Assembly: GCF_017310545.1 (NCBI RefSeq)
Contig: NZ_CP066203.1
Coordinates: forward strand, 186,001 to 250,000
Reading direction: 5' to 3'
DNA from: Methylacidimicrobium sp. B4
Lineage (GTDB): Bacteria > Verrucomicrobiota > Verrucomicrobiia > Methylacidiphilales > Methylacidiphilaceae
DNA: 64,000 nt
The notes under the pieces were generated by a model that saw nothing but the letters and a program-made list of their open reading frames with translations, made no database searches and was not told the DNA's origin. The position numbers were made by a program, and so were the translations under genes. Shown in pieces: positions 18,182 through 27,230 of this stretch. Each line of letters starts with the position of its first letter. The first letter of the stretch is position 1.

Positions 18182-18775
18182 ATGCGAAGACCCGGAAGGC
18201 GGCCCGATTGGCCTGGTCGAAGAAGGCAACTTGCGAAGCGAGCCGTTTTGATTTTGTCGGTCGCATGTGGCCTGCTTGCAGCAGGGACGCCCGGAGCCAT
18301 GGCTATGGGAGCGGTTTGGCAACCGTTCGAACGCCCTTCGGTGGGCAACGAGGGTACTGGCGTCCATAGCGTGGTCAAAGGGATGGCGATTTATACGACC
18401 CCTCCCGCCAGGCCTTACGTGATCCTCGGATTGATTGGCGCCCGCAGCGGTGCTTTCGGCTCGCCGAGAACGCGAGCCGTAGCTCTGGCCAAAAAAGTCG
18501 GCGCGGATGCGTTGATCTTGCTCAGCTCGGATCAATTCACAACGGGAACGACCGAGAACTTGTTCAGAACAGAGGAGCGGGACACTTCGGGCAATAGCAG
18601 CTACGACGCCTTTGGAGGGAATCCCTCTTCCCGGGTACGCTATAGCGGCGGCGCTTACTACGCGGCGATCCAGTGGTCTCGTGCCGCCCCACATTCCCCA
18701 TCGAAGGGCACTGCCGGAGAGCGGGCCTCAGAGCGCGTGGCTCGCGCACTCCCCGCGCAAGCCCCATCTCCCTAG
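18182..18775 (+). CDS. Secreted protein of unknown function
   Basis: A 197-residue product with a basic start (MRRPGRRPDWPGRRR), a hydrophobic signal segment (about residues 20-40, LILSVACGLLAAGTPGAMA) and a short globular region. The segment PYVILGLIGARSG...AVALAKKVGADALILLSS resembles the small alpha/beta folds (YbjQ/RcsF-like) in which an Ala-rich helix is followed by a GADAiil strand; that is a structural guess. The tail is low complexity. The frame continues upstream into the tRNA, but ATG 18182 is the first start after it. Confidence 0.55.
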   Translation: MRRPGRRPDWPGRRRQLAKRAVLILSVACGLLAAGTPGAMAMGAVWQPFERPSVGNEGTGVHSVVKGMAIYTTPPARPYVILGLIGARSGAFGSPRTRAVALAKKVGADALILLSSDQFTTGTTENLFRTEERDTSGNSSYDAFGGNPSSRVRYSGGAYYAAIQWSRAAPHSPSKGTAGERASERVARALPAQAPSP

Positions 18776-18996
18776 GCGATCGGGGACTCGCCTTCGTTTG
18801 GCTCGTTCCCGGACCCGACGGCCTGCCGACTCTGCGAAGGCCGGGGTCCCGCCGCTTCATGGTTTCGCTCTCCTCGGCCGCAGCGATTTTGCAAGCGGCA
18901 AGCCGAGGGAAGATGCGGGCGCCCATGCCATGCAACGCGGAGGGGCGTGCCTGTCATTACAGGGCATCCCAGGATGAGAGACTGGGGAGTTCCCCG

Positions 18997-21264
18997 ATGG
19001 CGGGAAGATCGACCGTTACCCACAATGAGAGGGCGCTCATGAATCGATTGCTGAGGCTGACCGGGATGCGCTGGCGAAGCGGCGGGACAAATCGCACCCT
19101 GCGGGTGGCGGAAGCGGGTCCCGGGGATGAGGGGCGGGGGATTTGCCGCCTGGCGAAGGAGGATATGAACTCCTTGAACCTTCGTTCGGGAGAGATCGTG
19201 GCGATCGAAGGGAAAAGAAAAACGGTTGGAATTGCTACCGTAAAAAAGGCGGACGAAGGCACAAGGCCAGGAACCGTGCTGCTCGATCCGATCCTCCGAG
19301 GGAACGCCGGAATCGGATTGGGGGAAAAGGTCTCCCTTTCCCAGACCCAAGCCATTCCAGCTCGACGGGTGATTCTCGCCTCGCTCTCCTCGGCCTGGGC
19401 TCCCCTCAAGGAGCGGGAGAGGAAGGAGATCTTGTGTCGGATGGAAGGGCGGCCCCTGGTGGTAGGGGATCGCGTGCGGATCGCCGCTTCCGGAAAGATG
19501 ACGGATTGCCTCGTTTCGCTGACCGAGCCCGACGGGCTGGTGGTGGTCGCACCATCGACCGAGTTGCGCATCGATCGATGGAGCAGCCGGGAGTCTGGCG
19601 CCCGCGCAATCGGTTACGAAGATGTCGGTGGTCTCCATCGTGAGATGCAGCGGGTCCGGGAGATGGTCGAGCTGCCGCTCCGTCACCCAGAGCTCTTCGA
19701 GCGCTTCGGGATCGGTGCGCCCAAGGGAGTGCTGCTCCATGGACCACCGGGCTCGGGGAAGACCCTGATCGCCCGGGTGGTCGCAAGCAAGACGGAGGCG
19801 AGCTTCTTCCCGGTCAGCGGCCCGGAGATCCTCGACAAGCATTACGGGGAGGCCGAGGCCCGACTGCGACGGATCTTCGAGGAGGCGGAGAAGAAGGCGC
19901 CCAGCATCATCTTCTTCGATGAGATCGACGCACTCGCCCCGAAGCGCGATGCGGTCGTCGGCGAGATGGAAAAGCGCGTCGTGGGTCAACTCCTCTCCCT
20001 GATGGATGGCCTTCGGACGCGGGGCCAAGTGGTCGTGCTCGGAGCGACCAACCTGCCCAACCTGCTCGATCCGGCGCTTCGGCGGCCGGGCCGCTTCGAT
20101 CGGGAGATCACGATCGGCATTCCCGACCGGCAGGGAAGAGTGGAAATCCTTCAGATTCATAGCCGCCGGATGCCACTGGCGGAAGACGTGGACCTCGAGG
20201 AGCTTGCGGAGCGCACTCATGGCTACCTGGGAGCCGATCTTGAGCTCCTCTGCCGAGAGGCGGCAATGGCTTCGCTCCGGGAGTTCCTTACCCACAGCTC
20301 CCCGGAGGGAGAAGCCAGGGCTCGCGGGAACGGCCCTCGGGATCCGGAAGTCGCGCGGATCCATTTCCGAGAGGCCCTCTGCCAAGTCGAGCCCTCCGCG
20401 CTGCGGGAGGTCATGGCCGAGGTGCCCGACGTCCATTGGACGGACATCGGAGGCCTCGAGGAAGCCAAACGAGAGCTGCGGGAGGCGCTCGAATGGCCGC
20501 TGCGCCATGCGCAGCTTTTCCACCATGCCGGGGCGAGGCCCGCCAAGGGGATCCTGCTGCACGGACCGCCCGGCACCGGGAAGACCCTGCTGGCCAAGGC
20601 GGCTGCGACGGAGAGCAACGCCAACTTCATTGGCGTCAAGGGACCCGCGCTCATATCGAAGTGGGTCGGCGAATCGGAGCGGGGCGTCCGGGAGATCTTC
20701 CGCCGGGCTCGCGGCGCCGCGCCTTGCGTCGTCTTCCTCGACGAGATCGACGCGCTTGCGCCGGCCCGCGGGTCGGGCGGGGACAGCCGGGTGATGGAAC
20801 GGGTGGTGGGGGCGCTCCTGACCGAGATCGACGGGATGGAGGAGCTGCACGGGGTCGTGGTGCTCGGGGCGACCAACCGGATCGATATCATCGACCCGGC
20901 CATTCTGCGACCGGGACGCTTCGACCTGATCATCCCCCTCATGCTCCCGGACGTGCGGGAACGGCAGGAGATCCTTCGCGTCCACCTGCGCGGCAAGCCG
21001 GTTGCTCCCGACATCGACTTGGGATCCCTGGCGGCGCAGACCGAAGGATGCTCAGGTGCCCAGATCGAAGCGGTCTGCCGAAAGGGAACGATGATCGCCA
21101 TCCGGGAATACCTGGAGGAGAGCAAAACGGAAGCGGAGGATCCCACTTTCCGCCGCTACCGGCTGAGGATGGCCCACTTGGAGGAAGCGGTCCGCTGGGT
21201 AGCCCGAAGTCATTCCCTTGCTCCCTCTCCCGGGGAAGCACGAACCTTTCCCCCTTCGCCTTGA
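18997..21264 (+). CDS. CDC48/VCP-like tandem AAA+ ATPase
   Basis: A 755-residue protein with the full Cdc48 layout: an N-terminal double-psi domain (about 45-185, RTLRVAEAGPGDEGRGICRL), D1 with Walker A GPPGSGKTL (about 249) and Walker B FFDEIDAL (about 307), and D2 with GPPGTGKTL (about 524) and VFLDEIDAL (about 580); both second regions of homology (ALRRPGRFD, ILRPGRFD) are intact. Such ATPases unfold or extract proteins. They are typical of archaea and eukaryotes and patchy in bacteria. There is no HbYX proteasome-docking tail (ends FPPSP). GGGGAG 7 nt before ATG 18997 supports this start; 19039 and 19066 are alternatives. Confidence 0.9.
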   Translation: MAGRSTVTHNERALMNRLLRLTGMRWRSGGTNRTLRVAEAGPGDEGRGICRLAKEDMNSLNLRSGEIVAIEGKRKTVGIATVKKADEGTRPGTVLLDPILRGNAGIGLGEKVSLSQTQAIPARRVILASLSSAWAPLKERERKEILCRMEGRPLVVGDRVRIAASGKMTDCLVSLTEPDGLVVVAPSTELRIDRWSSRESGARAIGYEDVGGLHREMQRVREMVELPLRHPELFERFGIGAPKGVLLHGPPGSGKTLIARVVASKTEASFFPVSGPEILDKHYGEAEARLRRIFEEAEKKAPSIIFFDEIDALAPKRDAVVGEMEKRVVGQLLSLMDGLRTRGQVVVLGATNLPNLLDPALRRPGRFDREITIGIPDRQGRVEILQIHSRRMPLAEDVDLEELAERTHGYLGADLELLCREAAMASLREFLTHSSPEGEARARGNGPRDPEVARIHFREALCQVEPSALREVMAEVPDVHWTDIGGLEEAKRELREALEWPLRHAQLFHHAGARPAKGILLHGPPGTGKTLLAKAAATESNANFIGVKGPALISKWVGESERGVREIFRRARGAAPCVVFLDEIDALAPARGSGGDSRVMERVVGALLTEIDGMEELHGVVVLGATNRIDIIDPAILRPGRFDLIIPLMLPDVRERQEILRVHLRGKPVAPDIDLGSLAAQTEGCSGAQIEAVCRKGTMIAIREYLEESKTEAEDPTFRRYRLRMAHLEEAVRWVARSHSLAPSPGEARTFPPSP

Positions 21265-21294
21265 AGGCGGGTCGGTCGCTGCCCAGAAGATGCG

Positions 21295-21579
21295 CTAGGT
21301 GATCGAAACGACTAGCACGATGGTTTCGCCCACGGTGAAGGCCAAGCCGACAAGAAAGAGCCCGTCGGCCACTCGTTCCCAGAAGTTGGCCCGTCTCTCC
21401 GAACGCAAAGCCAGGTAGGCGAAAACCGTTGCGCCCAGGAAGAAGATCACGCTGAATCCGACGAGATCTTCCATGAGCGCGCGCGCTGGAGTGGCTTTCC
21501 AGAATCCTTGGATCAGCCCCAGCGTGACGAAGGAAAAGCCGAGCATTCGAGAAGACGAGGAGAGGATATGCTGTGCCAT
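21295..21579 (-). CDS. Small integral membrane protein of unknown function
   Basis: A 94-residue protein (ATG 21579; a TTG at 21597 would add 6 residues) with about three hydrophobic stretches: FSFVTLGLIQGF, LVGFSVIFFLGATVFAYLAL and LFLVGLAFTVGETIVLVV. Charged residues (RSERRANFWER) sit in the loop before the last helix. No family is recognised. It lies convergent to the CDC48-like gene, 30 bp away, and next to a transposase remnant. Confidence 0.55.
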   Translation of the reverse strand: MAQHILSSSSRMLGFSFVTLGLIQGFWKATPARALMEDLVGFSVIFFLGATVFAYLALRSERRANFWERVADGLFLVGLAFTVGETIVLVVSIT

Positions 21580-21721
21580 AGTCCAAGCTATAGCCAAATG
21601 AGAAGGATTGTCCTAGCAGGCGCGCAAGGCGTTCGGGCTCCAACGGCTGATGCCGAAGAGAGACCTGGGGCGATGGCAGACAAACGAATGGACACGTAGC
21701 AAGAAACCAGGAGGGCCTGCG

Positions 21722-21874
21722 TCGATCACCCACGGAATCATCGAAGCGAGCCACGGGCGGATCCAGCTTGCCAAAGGGATGGCCAGAGGCTTTCGGAGCT
21801 TCCGCTACCTGAGGATTGCCGCGTTCCTCAAAGCCGGAAAGTTGCGGCTCGATCTTCCCGCTCTACCCACTTGA
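21722..21874 (+). pseudogene. C-terminal remnant of an ISL3-family transposase
   Basis: A 50-residue stretch ending at a stop: ITHGIIEASHGRIQLAKGM, then ARGFRSFRYLRIAAFLKAG and KLRLDLPALPT. ISL3 transposases typically end with an IEA...KI/RI...ARGfr...AGKL-L-LP pattern, where the Glu of 'IEA' is the last DDE catalytic residue. The upstream part (DDE core and zinc-binding N-terminus) is missing, and I saw no terminal inverted repeats, so the element is dead and eroded. Confidence 0.7.
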
Positions 21875-22100
21875 AACAGCGAAGAGGCCGAAAAACAGAC
21901 GGCCCCCATGGAATGGATGTGCCCTTCTTGGGGAGCTCGTGGCAGGATGGGCGTGGAGGCAAGAGCGCTCAGCCAGTCGGGAAGCTCGCAACCATCCTGA
22001 AGCGGGCGCGGGGATCGCCGAGGAAGTTTGTCTAGGGCTTGATTCCCGTGTGGTGCGGTGCAGGCTTTGGCCCGCCTCCACGGGAATGGGAAGCGAGCCG
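21875..22100. other. Gap between transposase remnant and DNA methyltransferase
   Basis: About 225 bp. The methyltransferase frame stays open through it (from 21816) but the upstream translation has no domain character. No second IS end, direct repeat or promoter is convincing. Confidence 0.4.
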
Positions 22101-24701
22101 ATGGGAAGGATGGCGAATCAACCACGGATGCCGGAACGCTTCGGGGAGGGGTCCGGGCCCGAGCAGCTCTTGCGCGAATGGCTCTTGGCCCGAATCGCCG
22201 AGGCGGCAGCGCTTCCCCCACCGCACCGGTTTCCGCGACCGCAAGAGCTTGTGAAGGAGGGACGACCGCCCGTGCGCGTCGAAGGGCTCTCCGATGCGGT
22301 TGAGCGGCTCTGCCGGCTTGCCCGGCCTGGGCGACGCACTGAGGAGGCCGGTTTTCGTTCCGCCGGTGCTCCTCCCCCTCTCTTTTGCCGGGAGCGGATC
22401 TCCGCGGAGAGGATCGTGAGAACGATGCTCGGAAAGGAGGATGAGCGGGAACTCCCGCCGCTCCTGGGCAGCTACGGGTTCCCTGGCGGATGGGAGAATC
22501 GGCTCATCTGGGGGGATTCCTTGCTCGTCCTGAAGTCTCTTCTTTTTCGGGAAGGTCGGGAAGGCGAGGTTCAGACGGTCTACTTCGACCCTCCCTATGG
22601 AGTCAACTTTCCCTCCTGCTTCGAGCCGTTTGCCCGGAGGAGGGGAGAAGCAGCCCCTGGGTTCGTCCGGGTCAAGGCGTACCGGGATGCCTGGGAGCAG
22701 GGGCTTCCCTCCTACTTGGCCCATCTGCGGGAGCGGCTCCTTCTCTGCCGCGCGCTGCTCCACCCGACGGGAAGCCTCTTCCTGCAGATCGGAGAGGAGA
22801 ATCTCCACCACGTGCGCATCCTGCTGGACGAGGTCTTCGGCGAAAGGAACTTCGTAAGCCTCATCTCGTTTCGGAAGACCTCGGCCTTCCCGGGCAAGCT
22901 CCTGCGAGGGGTGTCGGACTACCTTCTCTGGTATGCGAGGCAAAAGGAGCGGGTCAAATATCACCCCCTTTACCAGAGAAAGCGGCCGGGAGCCGAAGGG
23001 GCCTCCAACTACCGCTGGGTCGAGCTCCCGGACGGAAAGTGCCGTGCGCTTTCTCCCTCCGAGGAGGCGAATCCCGATCGGGTGCCTCCAGGAGCCCGGA
23101 TCTTTGCCTTGGGCGACCTGAGGAGTGCCGGGGCGAGCGAACGGGGGAGCTTTGCCTTCCCCTTTGCCGGGCGGACCTTTCGGCCGTATGCGAATAGCCA
23201 TTGGAAGACGACGCGGGAGGGGATGGAGCGGCTGGCCGAAATGGGAAGGCTCGTCGTGAGCGGCCGGACGCTCATGTACAAGCGGTATCTCTCCGATTTT
23301 CCGGTGGTGGGCCTGACCAACCACTGGTCGGATGTCCGGCCGAGCTTTCAACGGAACCGGCGCTACGTCGTGGAGACGGTCGAGAAGGTGGTGGAGCGGT
23401 GCCTGCTCATGACGACCGATCCCGGAGATCTCGTGCTCGATCCGACCTGCGGCAGCGGAACGACGGCCGCCGTTGCCGAGCGTTGGGGACGGCGGTGGAT
23501 CTGCATCGACGCCGCTCCAGTGCCGCTCGCGCTGACCCGGATGCGGCTCTTGACATCCGTCTATCCTTACCACGCTCTTCGCGATCCCGTGGAGGGACCC
23601 GCCGGGGGCTTCCTCTATGCGAGGCGGCAGAACGGCGCGGGGGAGGAAGTGGGCGGGATTGTGCCCCACTTGACCTTGGAAGCAATCGCCAAGGACCAGC
23701 CCGCGGAAGAGGAAGTTCTGGTCGACTGTCCGGAGCTGGCAACGGGCCGGACCCGGCTCTCGGGCCCCTTCTTGGTGGAAGGGCTCATGCCCGTGAACGC
23801 CGAGGGAAAAAGCTCCGCCGAGGAAGGCCGCTCGTTTGCGGAGAGGATGCGCGAGGCGCTCGGCCTCTCGCCAGTCTTTGCGGGAGCTGGCCGCAAAAGG
23901 ATTCCCCTGGAAAAGATCCGGGCACCGGATTGGCCCTCCGTTTTGGGCGCAGAAGGCGTAGTGGCGGGTAAACGGGTGGGAATCGTCTTCGGGCTCGAGA
24001 CGGAGCCGATTGGGGAGGACCTGGTGCGGAAAGCCGCCCGGGAAGCAAGCCGAAAAGGATATCGGGATCTCTACCTCGTGGGGTTTTCGATCGACGCCGG
24101 AGGTCTGGAGCGGCTCCGTAAGCTTGGTCGCGGGAACCGGCGCCTCCACTACGTCCAGGCGAGCCTCGATCTGCTCATGGGGGGCCTGCTCAAATGGACG
24201 CGCTCGAGCCAGATCTTCTGGCTGAGCGGTCTCCCCCAGGTCCGGGTCCGGCGGAAGCCGGGAGGCGAGGAGGAACGATGGCAGGTCGAGATCGTCGGCA
24301 TGGCGTTCTTCGACCCATTGACCAGGACTCTCGAGCAGCGAAGGACCGAGGAGCTGCCCGCATGGTTCCTGGACACCGACTACGATGGGAGCTGCTTTCT
24401 GCCGCGAGAGGCGTTTTTCCCGCGAACGGAAGCGTGGGAAGCGGTGGGGCGCGCACTGGGGGCAACGAGAGAGCGAGGGGATCCGGAAGGAAGGAGGAGC
24501 TCTCTTTTCAGGCCGGGCAAGCATCGGCGGATCGCGGTCAAGACGATCGACGAGCGGGGAACGGAGCTCTTGGTGGTGCGAACCCTGCCAAGGGAGCGCG
24601 TAAAGCGGCCAGGAGTGGCCCTCGATTTGGATTTCCGACAAAAAAATGGAGCATCCGATGCGGCCGGGCGTGGCCAGAAACGCGGCGGCGGGCTAATGTA
24701 G
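22101..24701 (+). CDS. Large orphan DNA methyltransferase, beta-class (type III Mod-like)
   Basis: An 866-residue site-specific methyltransferase. The catalytic motif IV FDPPYG lies near residue 163 and the SAM-binding motif LDPTCGSGTT near residue 446. This order (IV before I, with target recognition between) defines beta-class N6-adenine/N4-cytosine enzymes such as type III Mod subunits. A further roughly 400-residue C-terminal part (KRVGIVFGLETEPIGEDLV, SLDLLMGGLLKW, WFLDTDYDGSCF) has no motif I recognise. ATG 22101 is chosen for GGAAG 7 nt upstream; 22110 and 22128 are alternatives. No restriction or helicase gene is adjacent, so the enzyme appears solitary. A dead ISL3 scar lies just upstream. 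Confidence 0.85.
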   Translation: MGRMANQPRMPERFGEGSGPEQLLREWLLARIAEAAALPPPHRFPRPQELVKEGRPPVRVEGLSDAVERLCRLARPGRRTEEAGFRSAGAPPPLFCRERISAERIVRTMLGKEDERELPPLLGSYGFPGGWENRLIWGDSLLVLKSLLFREGREGEVQTVYFDPPYGVNFPSCFEPFARRRGEAAPGFVRVKAYRDAWEQGLPSYLAHLRERLLLCRALLHPTGSLFLQIGEENLHHVRILLDEVFGERNFVSLISFRKTSAFPGKLLRGVSDYLLWYARQKERVKYHPLYQRKRPGAEGASNYRWVELPDGKCRALSPSEEANPDRVPPGARIFALGDLRSAGASERGSFAFPFAGRTFRPYANSHWKTTREGMERLAEMGRLVVSGRTLMYKRYLSDFPVVGLTNHWSDVRPSFQRNRRYVVETVEKVVERCLLMTTDPGDLVLDPTCGSGTTAAVAERWGRRWICIDAAPVPLALTRMRLLTSVYPYHALRDPVEGPAGGFLYARRQNGAGEEVGGIVPHLTLEAIAKDQPAEEEVLVDCPELATGRTRLSGPFLVEGLMPVNAEGKSSAEEGRSFAERMREALGLSPVFAGAGRKRIPLEKIRAPDWPSVLGAEGVVAGKRVGIVFGLETEPIGEDLVRKAAREASRKGYRDLYLVGFSIDAGGLERLRKLGRGNRRLHYVQASLDLLMGGLLKWTRSSQIFWLSGLPQVRVRRKPGGEEERWQVEIVGMAFFDPLTRTLEQRRTEELPAWFLDTDYDGSCFLPREAFFPRTEAWEAVGRALGATRERGDPEGRRSSLFRPGKHRRIAVKTIDERGTELLVVRTLPRERVKRPGVALDLDFRQKNGASDAAGRGQKRGGGLM

Positions 24702-24706
24702 GGGGC

Positions 24707-26317
24707 ATGGGGGTGCGCGAAACCAGCGGGAGCGATTCTCCAGCGGGGGGCTGGCTGCAGCGCCTGGGCGTCCTATGGATCCTCGGCTCCGCACTGCTCT
24801 CCCCACTGCGGGCGACCCAGGCGGCGGTCGCCAGCTCGCCGCAAGATCGCTTTTTACAAGTCTACGTGGAAATCCAGGATGCGGACCGGGCGGCCGGACA
24901 GGGCTTCTATACCAAGGCGGCCGGGCAGTACCGGGAGGCGCAATCGGCTCTGGAGGAGCTCCACCGCGCGAATCCCCAATGGGAAAGGCAGATCGTCGAG
25001 TACCGCTTGGGCTACGTGCGCAAGCAGCTCGCCGAGATGGACAAGCGCATGGTGGGCCTTCCGACGGCGCCAACGCCCGCACCCGCCTCGCCCGTGGAGG
25101 GGCGCCTTCAGGAGGTGGAGGACAAGCTGGCCAAGCTCGAAGCCAGCCGGGAGAGCAACGCGGACAAGGCCGTGGTGAACCGACAGATGATGGAGCTGCG
25201 CGATCTGCTGGGAAATCTGCAGGGGGAGCTTTCCGAGCTCAAGGCGGCGCGCACCAAGGAGATGGCAGAGGAAGCGGCCACCCAGGCGGAGATTGCGAAG
25301 ATCGGCACCCTTTCGGCGGAGGTCGATTCGCTCAATGCCCAGGTAGGCAAGCTCAAGAAGAGCCGGAAGAATGAGGAAGAGCGCAGCCGCTTGCAAAAAC
25401 GGCTCCAGGATCTGCAAGCACAGCTCGCGCATGCCAAGGGGGTGCAGGAGAAGGCGAAGGAGCGGCAGGCGGTCCAGGAGAAGATGAAGGAGCTGAGCGG
25501 GCAAGTCATTGCTTTGCAAGATGAGCTTTCCCGGGTCAAGGCCGCGCAGGTGACGGCGGCACAGGCGGCGGGAGGGCAGGAAGAGGGTGCGGCGCGCGTC
25601 GTTCAGCTCGAGGGGACCGTCCAGCAGCTGGAAAACCAGTTGGCGCAGGCTCAGAAAGAGCAGCAGCGGCTCCAGACGGAAAGTCCGGTTGCGGCTCAGG
25701 CTCAGGAGGTGGTGCAGCTGCGCGCTCAGATGGAGCGCATTCAAGCGGAGGTCGCGCGGATGGAAGGGAGGAAGGAGATCCGCCGCCTGGAGACGACGAC
25801 CACGGCCAACAGCTCGGAGGTGGCCGCACTCAAGGATCGGGTCCGGAAGCTGGAGGACGAGCTGGTGCGCACAAGACAGCAGCAGGAGCGTCTGTTGACC
25901 TCGGTAGCCGGACAGAGGAATAGCCTTCAAACCCGGGTGGAGGAGCTTCAGGCCGAGCTCGACCGGGTAGAATCCTCGCAGGCATCTCCTCCCGCTTCGG
26001 GGACCGGTGGCGGCAAGGCCGGGACCCGAGAGGAGGCGGTTCCGCCGCCGCACACCCCGACTCCCTGGAGTGCTTCCACCGGTCATCGGCAAGCAGCGGC
26101 AGAGGCGCCGAGCGAAACAGGCGAGGAGGTCTCCGAAGGACAGGCCGCCGAGGAGCCGCGGCGGACGGCGCAGAAGAAGGAGACCGAGAGCAAGAAGACC
26201 GCCGAAGCCAGGAGGAAGCCGGTCCATCACCGGCGAAGCGGCTCGTCCGTCGAGGAGGAGGTCGTTCGTGGACTCAATCGGGTGCGGCGGCAGATCGCGA
26301 ATTTGATCGGGGGCTAA
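24707..26317 (+). CDS. Secreted coiled-coil protein
   Basis: A 536-residue protein starting 5 bp after the methyltransferase stop. It has a signal-like hydrophobic segment (about residues 20-40), a short TPR-like helical region (YTKAAGQYREAQSALEEL), then about 330 residues of Gln/Glu/Lys/Leu/Arg-rich heptads (about 110-440), and a low-complexity basic C-terminus (KKETESKKTAEARRKP). This is the composition of an envelope or periplasmic coiled-coil scaffold; no enzyme domain is seen. Function unknown. A 20-nt palindrome follows it. Confidence 0.75.
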   Translation: MGVRETSGSDSPAGGWLQRLGVLWILGSALLSPLRATQAAVASSPQDRFLQVYVEIQDADRAAGQGFYTKAAGQYREAQSALEELHRANPQWERQIVEYRLGYVRKQLAEMDKRMVGLPTAPTPAPASPVEGRLQEVEDKLAKLEASRESNADKAVVNRQMMELRDLLGNLQGELSELKAARTKEMAEEAATQAEIAKIGTLSAEVDSLNAQVGKLKKSRKNEEERSRLQKRLQDLQAQLAHAKGVQEKAKERQAVQEKMKELSGQVIALQDELSRVKAAQVTAAQAAGGQEEGAARVVQLEGTVQQLENQLAQAQKEQQRLQTESPVAAQAQEVVQLRAQMERIQAEVARMEGRKEIRRLETTTTANSSEVAALKDRVRKLEDELVRTRQQQERLLTSVAGQRNSLQTRVEELQAELDRVESSQASPPASGTGGGKAGTREEAVPPPHTPTPWSASTGHRQAAAEAPSETGEEVSEGQAAEEPRRTAQKKETESKKTAEARRKPVHHRRSGSSVEEEVVRGLNRVRRQIANLIGG

Positions 26318-26337
26318 ATCTGGGTCGCTGCTCTCTT

Positions 26338-26357
26338 GCCGAAAGGGCCCTTTCGGC
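26338..26357. terminator. Perfect 20-nt palindrome after coiled-coil gene
   Basis: GCCGAAAGGGCCCTTTCGGC is a perfect inverted repeat 20 bp downstream of the coiled-coil stop and 34 bp before the next ATG. It could form a terminator hairpin or serve as a dimeric-protein operator; no T-run follows. Confidence 0.45.
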
Positions 26358-26391
26358 GGCTATCTTGCGCACGCTCCCGAAGGCGGAGGCG

Positions 26392-27198
26392 ATGAGGCCA
26401 ATCCGAGGTCCCGGTGATCGCGATGGGAAGCGGTTGTCGCGGGGCACCGCCCTCTTGCTCTGGGCTCTTCTGCTCTTCTGCCCGGTGGCGGGGCTTGATT
26501 CAGCCGATGCCGCAGGGCGGAAGGAGCCTGCCGGGGGTTCCTCGGCTTATCCGTGGCATCGAGGGATCGTCTCCACCGTCTTCTGGATCGGAACGGACTG
26601 GGCGCCGCAGAGCCCCTCGGGAAACCTCCGAAGCTCCTGGGATGCGCACTGGGTGCGGCATTACGGAGGGGAGGATAGCCCGGTGGCGCGTGCGGGACTC
26701 CTTCCGGGTACGCATGCCGCCACATTGAATCCTTTTTACGTCGCGCTTCCCTTCAACGACTTGGCTCATCCGGGGCTGGCCAGGAAGTGGATCCCCTGGG
26801 ACGGCTCCGAAGCCGCCGACGGCCGATCGCGCTGTGAAGGGCATTGGGTCGAAATCGAGGGAGCGAGCGGAAAGCGCGTCTATGCGCAGTGGATGGACGC
26901 CGGACCGTTTGTCTCGGACGATGCGGCCTATGTCTTTGGAGCGCATCGGCCGCGGGCTTCGGCAGGGATCGACGTTTCCCCGGCGGTCAAGGAGTATCTC
27001 GGCTTGGGTGGAAGGGATCGAGTCAACTGGCGTTTCGTCGAGCGGCGGGATGTCCCGCCCGGACCCTGGATCACCTACCTGGAGGAGGCCATCCTCTATC
27101 AAGCCATCAAGGAGAAGGATGGCGGGGCGGGCAGAGCGGAGGGCTCTTCTTCCGAGCCCTCCCGCAGGAAGAAAGGGCAGCGGACAGGCTCCCGCTAG
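26392..27198 (+). CDS. Secreted protein with possible double-psi beta-barrel domain
   Basis: A 268-residue protein with a signal segment (about 17-40, ALLLWALLLFCPVAGLDSADA). The mature part contains NPFYVALPFND, HWVEIEGASGKRVYAQWMDAGPF and a late GIDVSPAVKEYLGLGG. In RlpA-like double-psi barrels a 'D(V/L)SPA' motif follows a 'V-D-GPF' strand, so a cell-wall-related fold is plausible but inferred. GGAGG 5 nt before ATG 26392 supports this start over a TTG at 26365. Lys/Arg-rich tail. Confidence 0.65.
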   Translation: MRPIRGPGDRDGKRLSRGTALLLWALLLFCPVAGLDSADAAGRKEPAGGSSAYPWHRGIVSTVFWIGTDWAPQSPSGNLRSSWDAHWVRHYGGEDSPVARAGLLPGTHAATLNPFYVALPFNDLAHPGLARKWIPWDGSEAADGRSRCEGHWVEIEGASGKRVYAQWMDAGPFVSDDAAYVFGAHRPRASAGIDVSPAVKEYLGLGGRDRVNWRFVERRDVPPGPWITYLEEAILYQAIKEKDGGAGRAEGSSSEPSRRKKGQRTGSR

Positions 27199-27230
27199 GG
27201 GGAGATGCAGGGGGAAGCCCCACCACTGCT

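Noticed and set aside
24690-24720. attR copy of the tRNA-Leu 3' end bounding an island
   Set aside because: No match to the tRNA 3' sequence was seen at the end of the methyltransferase gene or just after it.
24854-26230. 458-codon Leu/Arg-rich open frame on the minus strand
   Set aside because: It is the complement of the coiled-coil gene; Gln and Glu heptads produce Leu-rich antisense translation.
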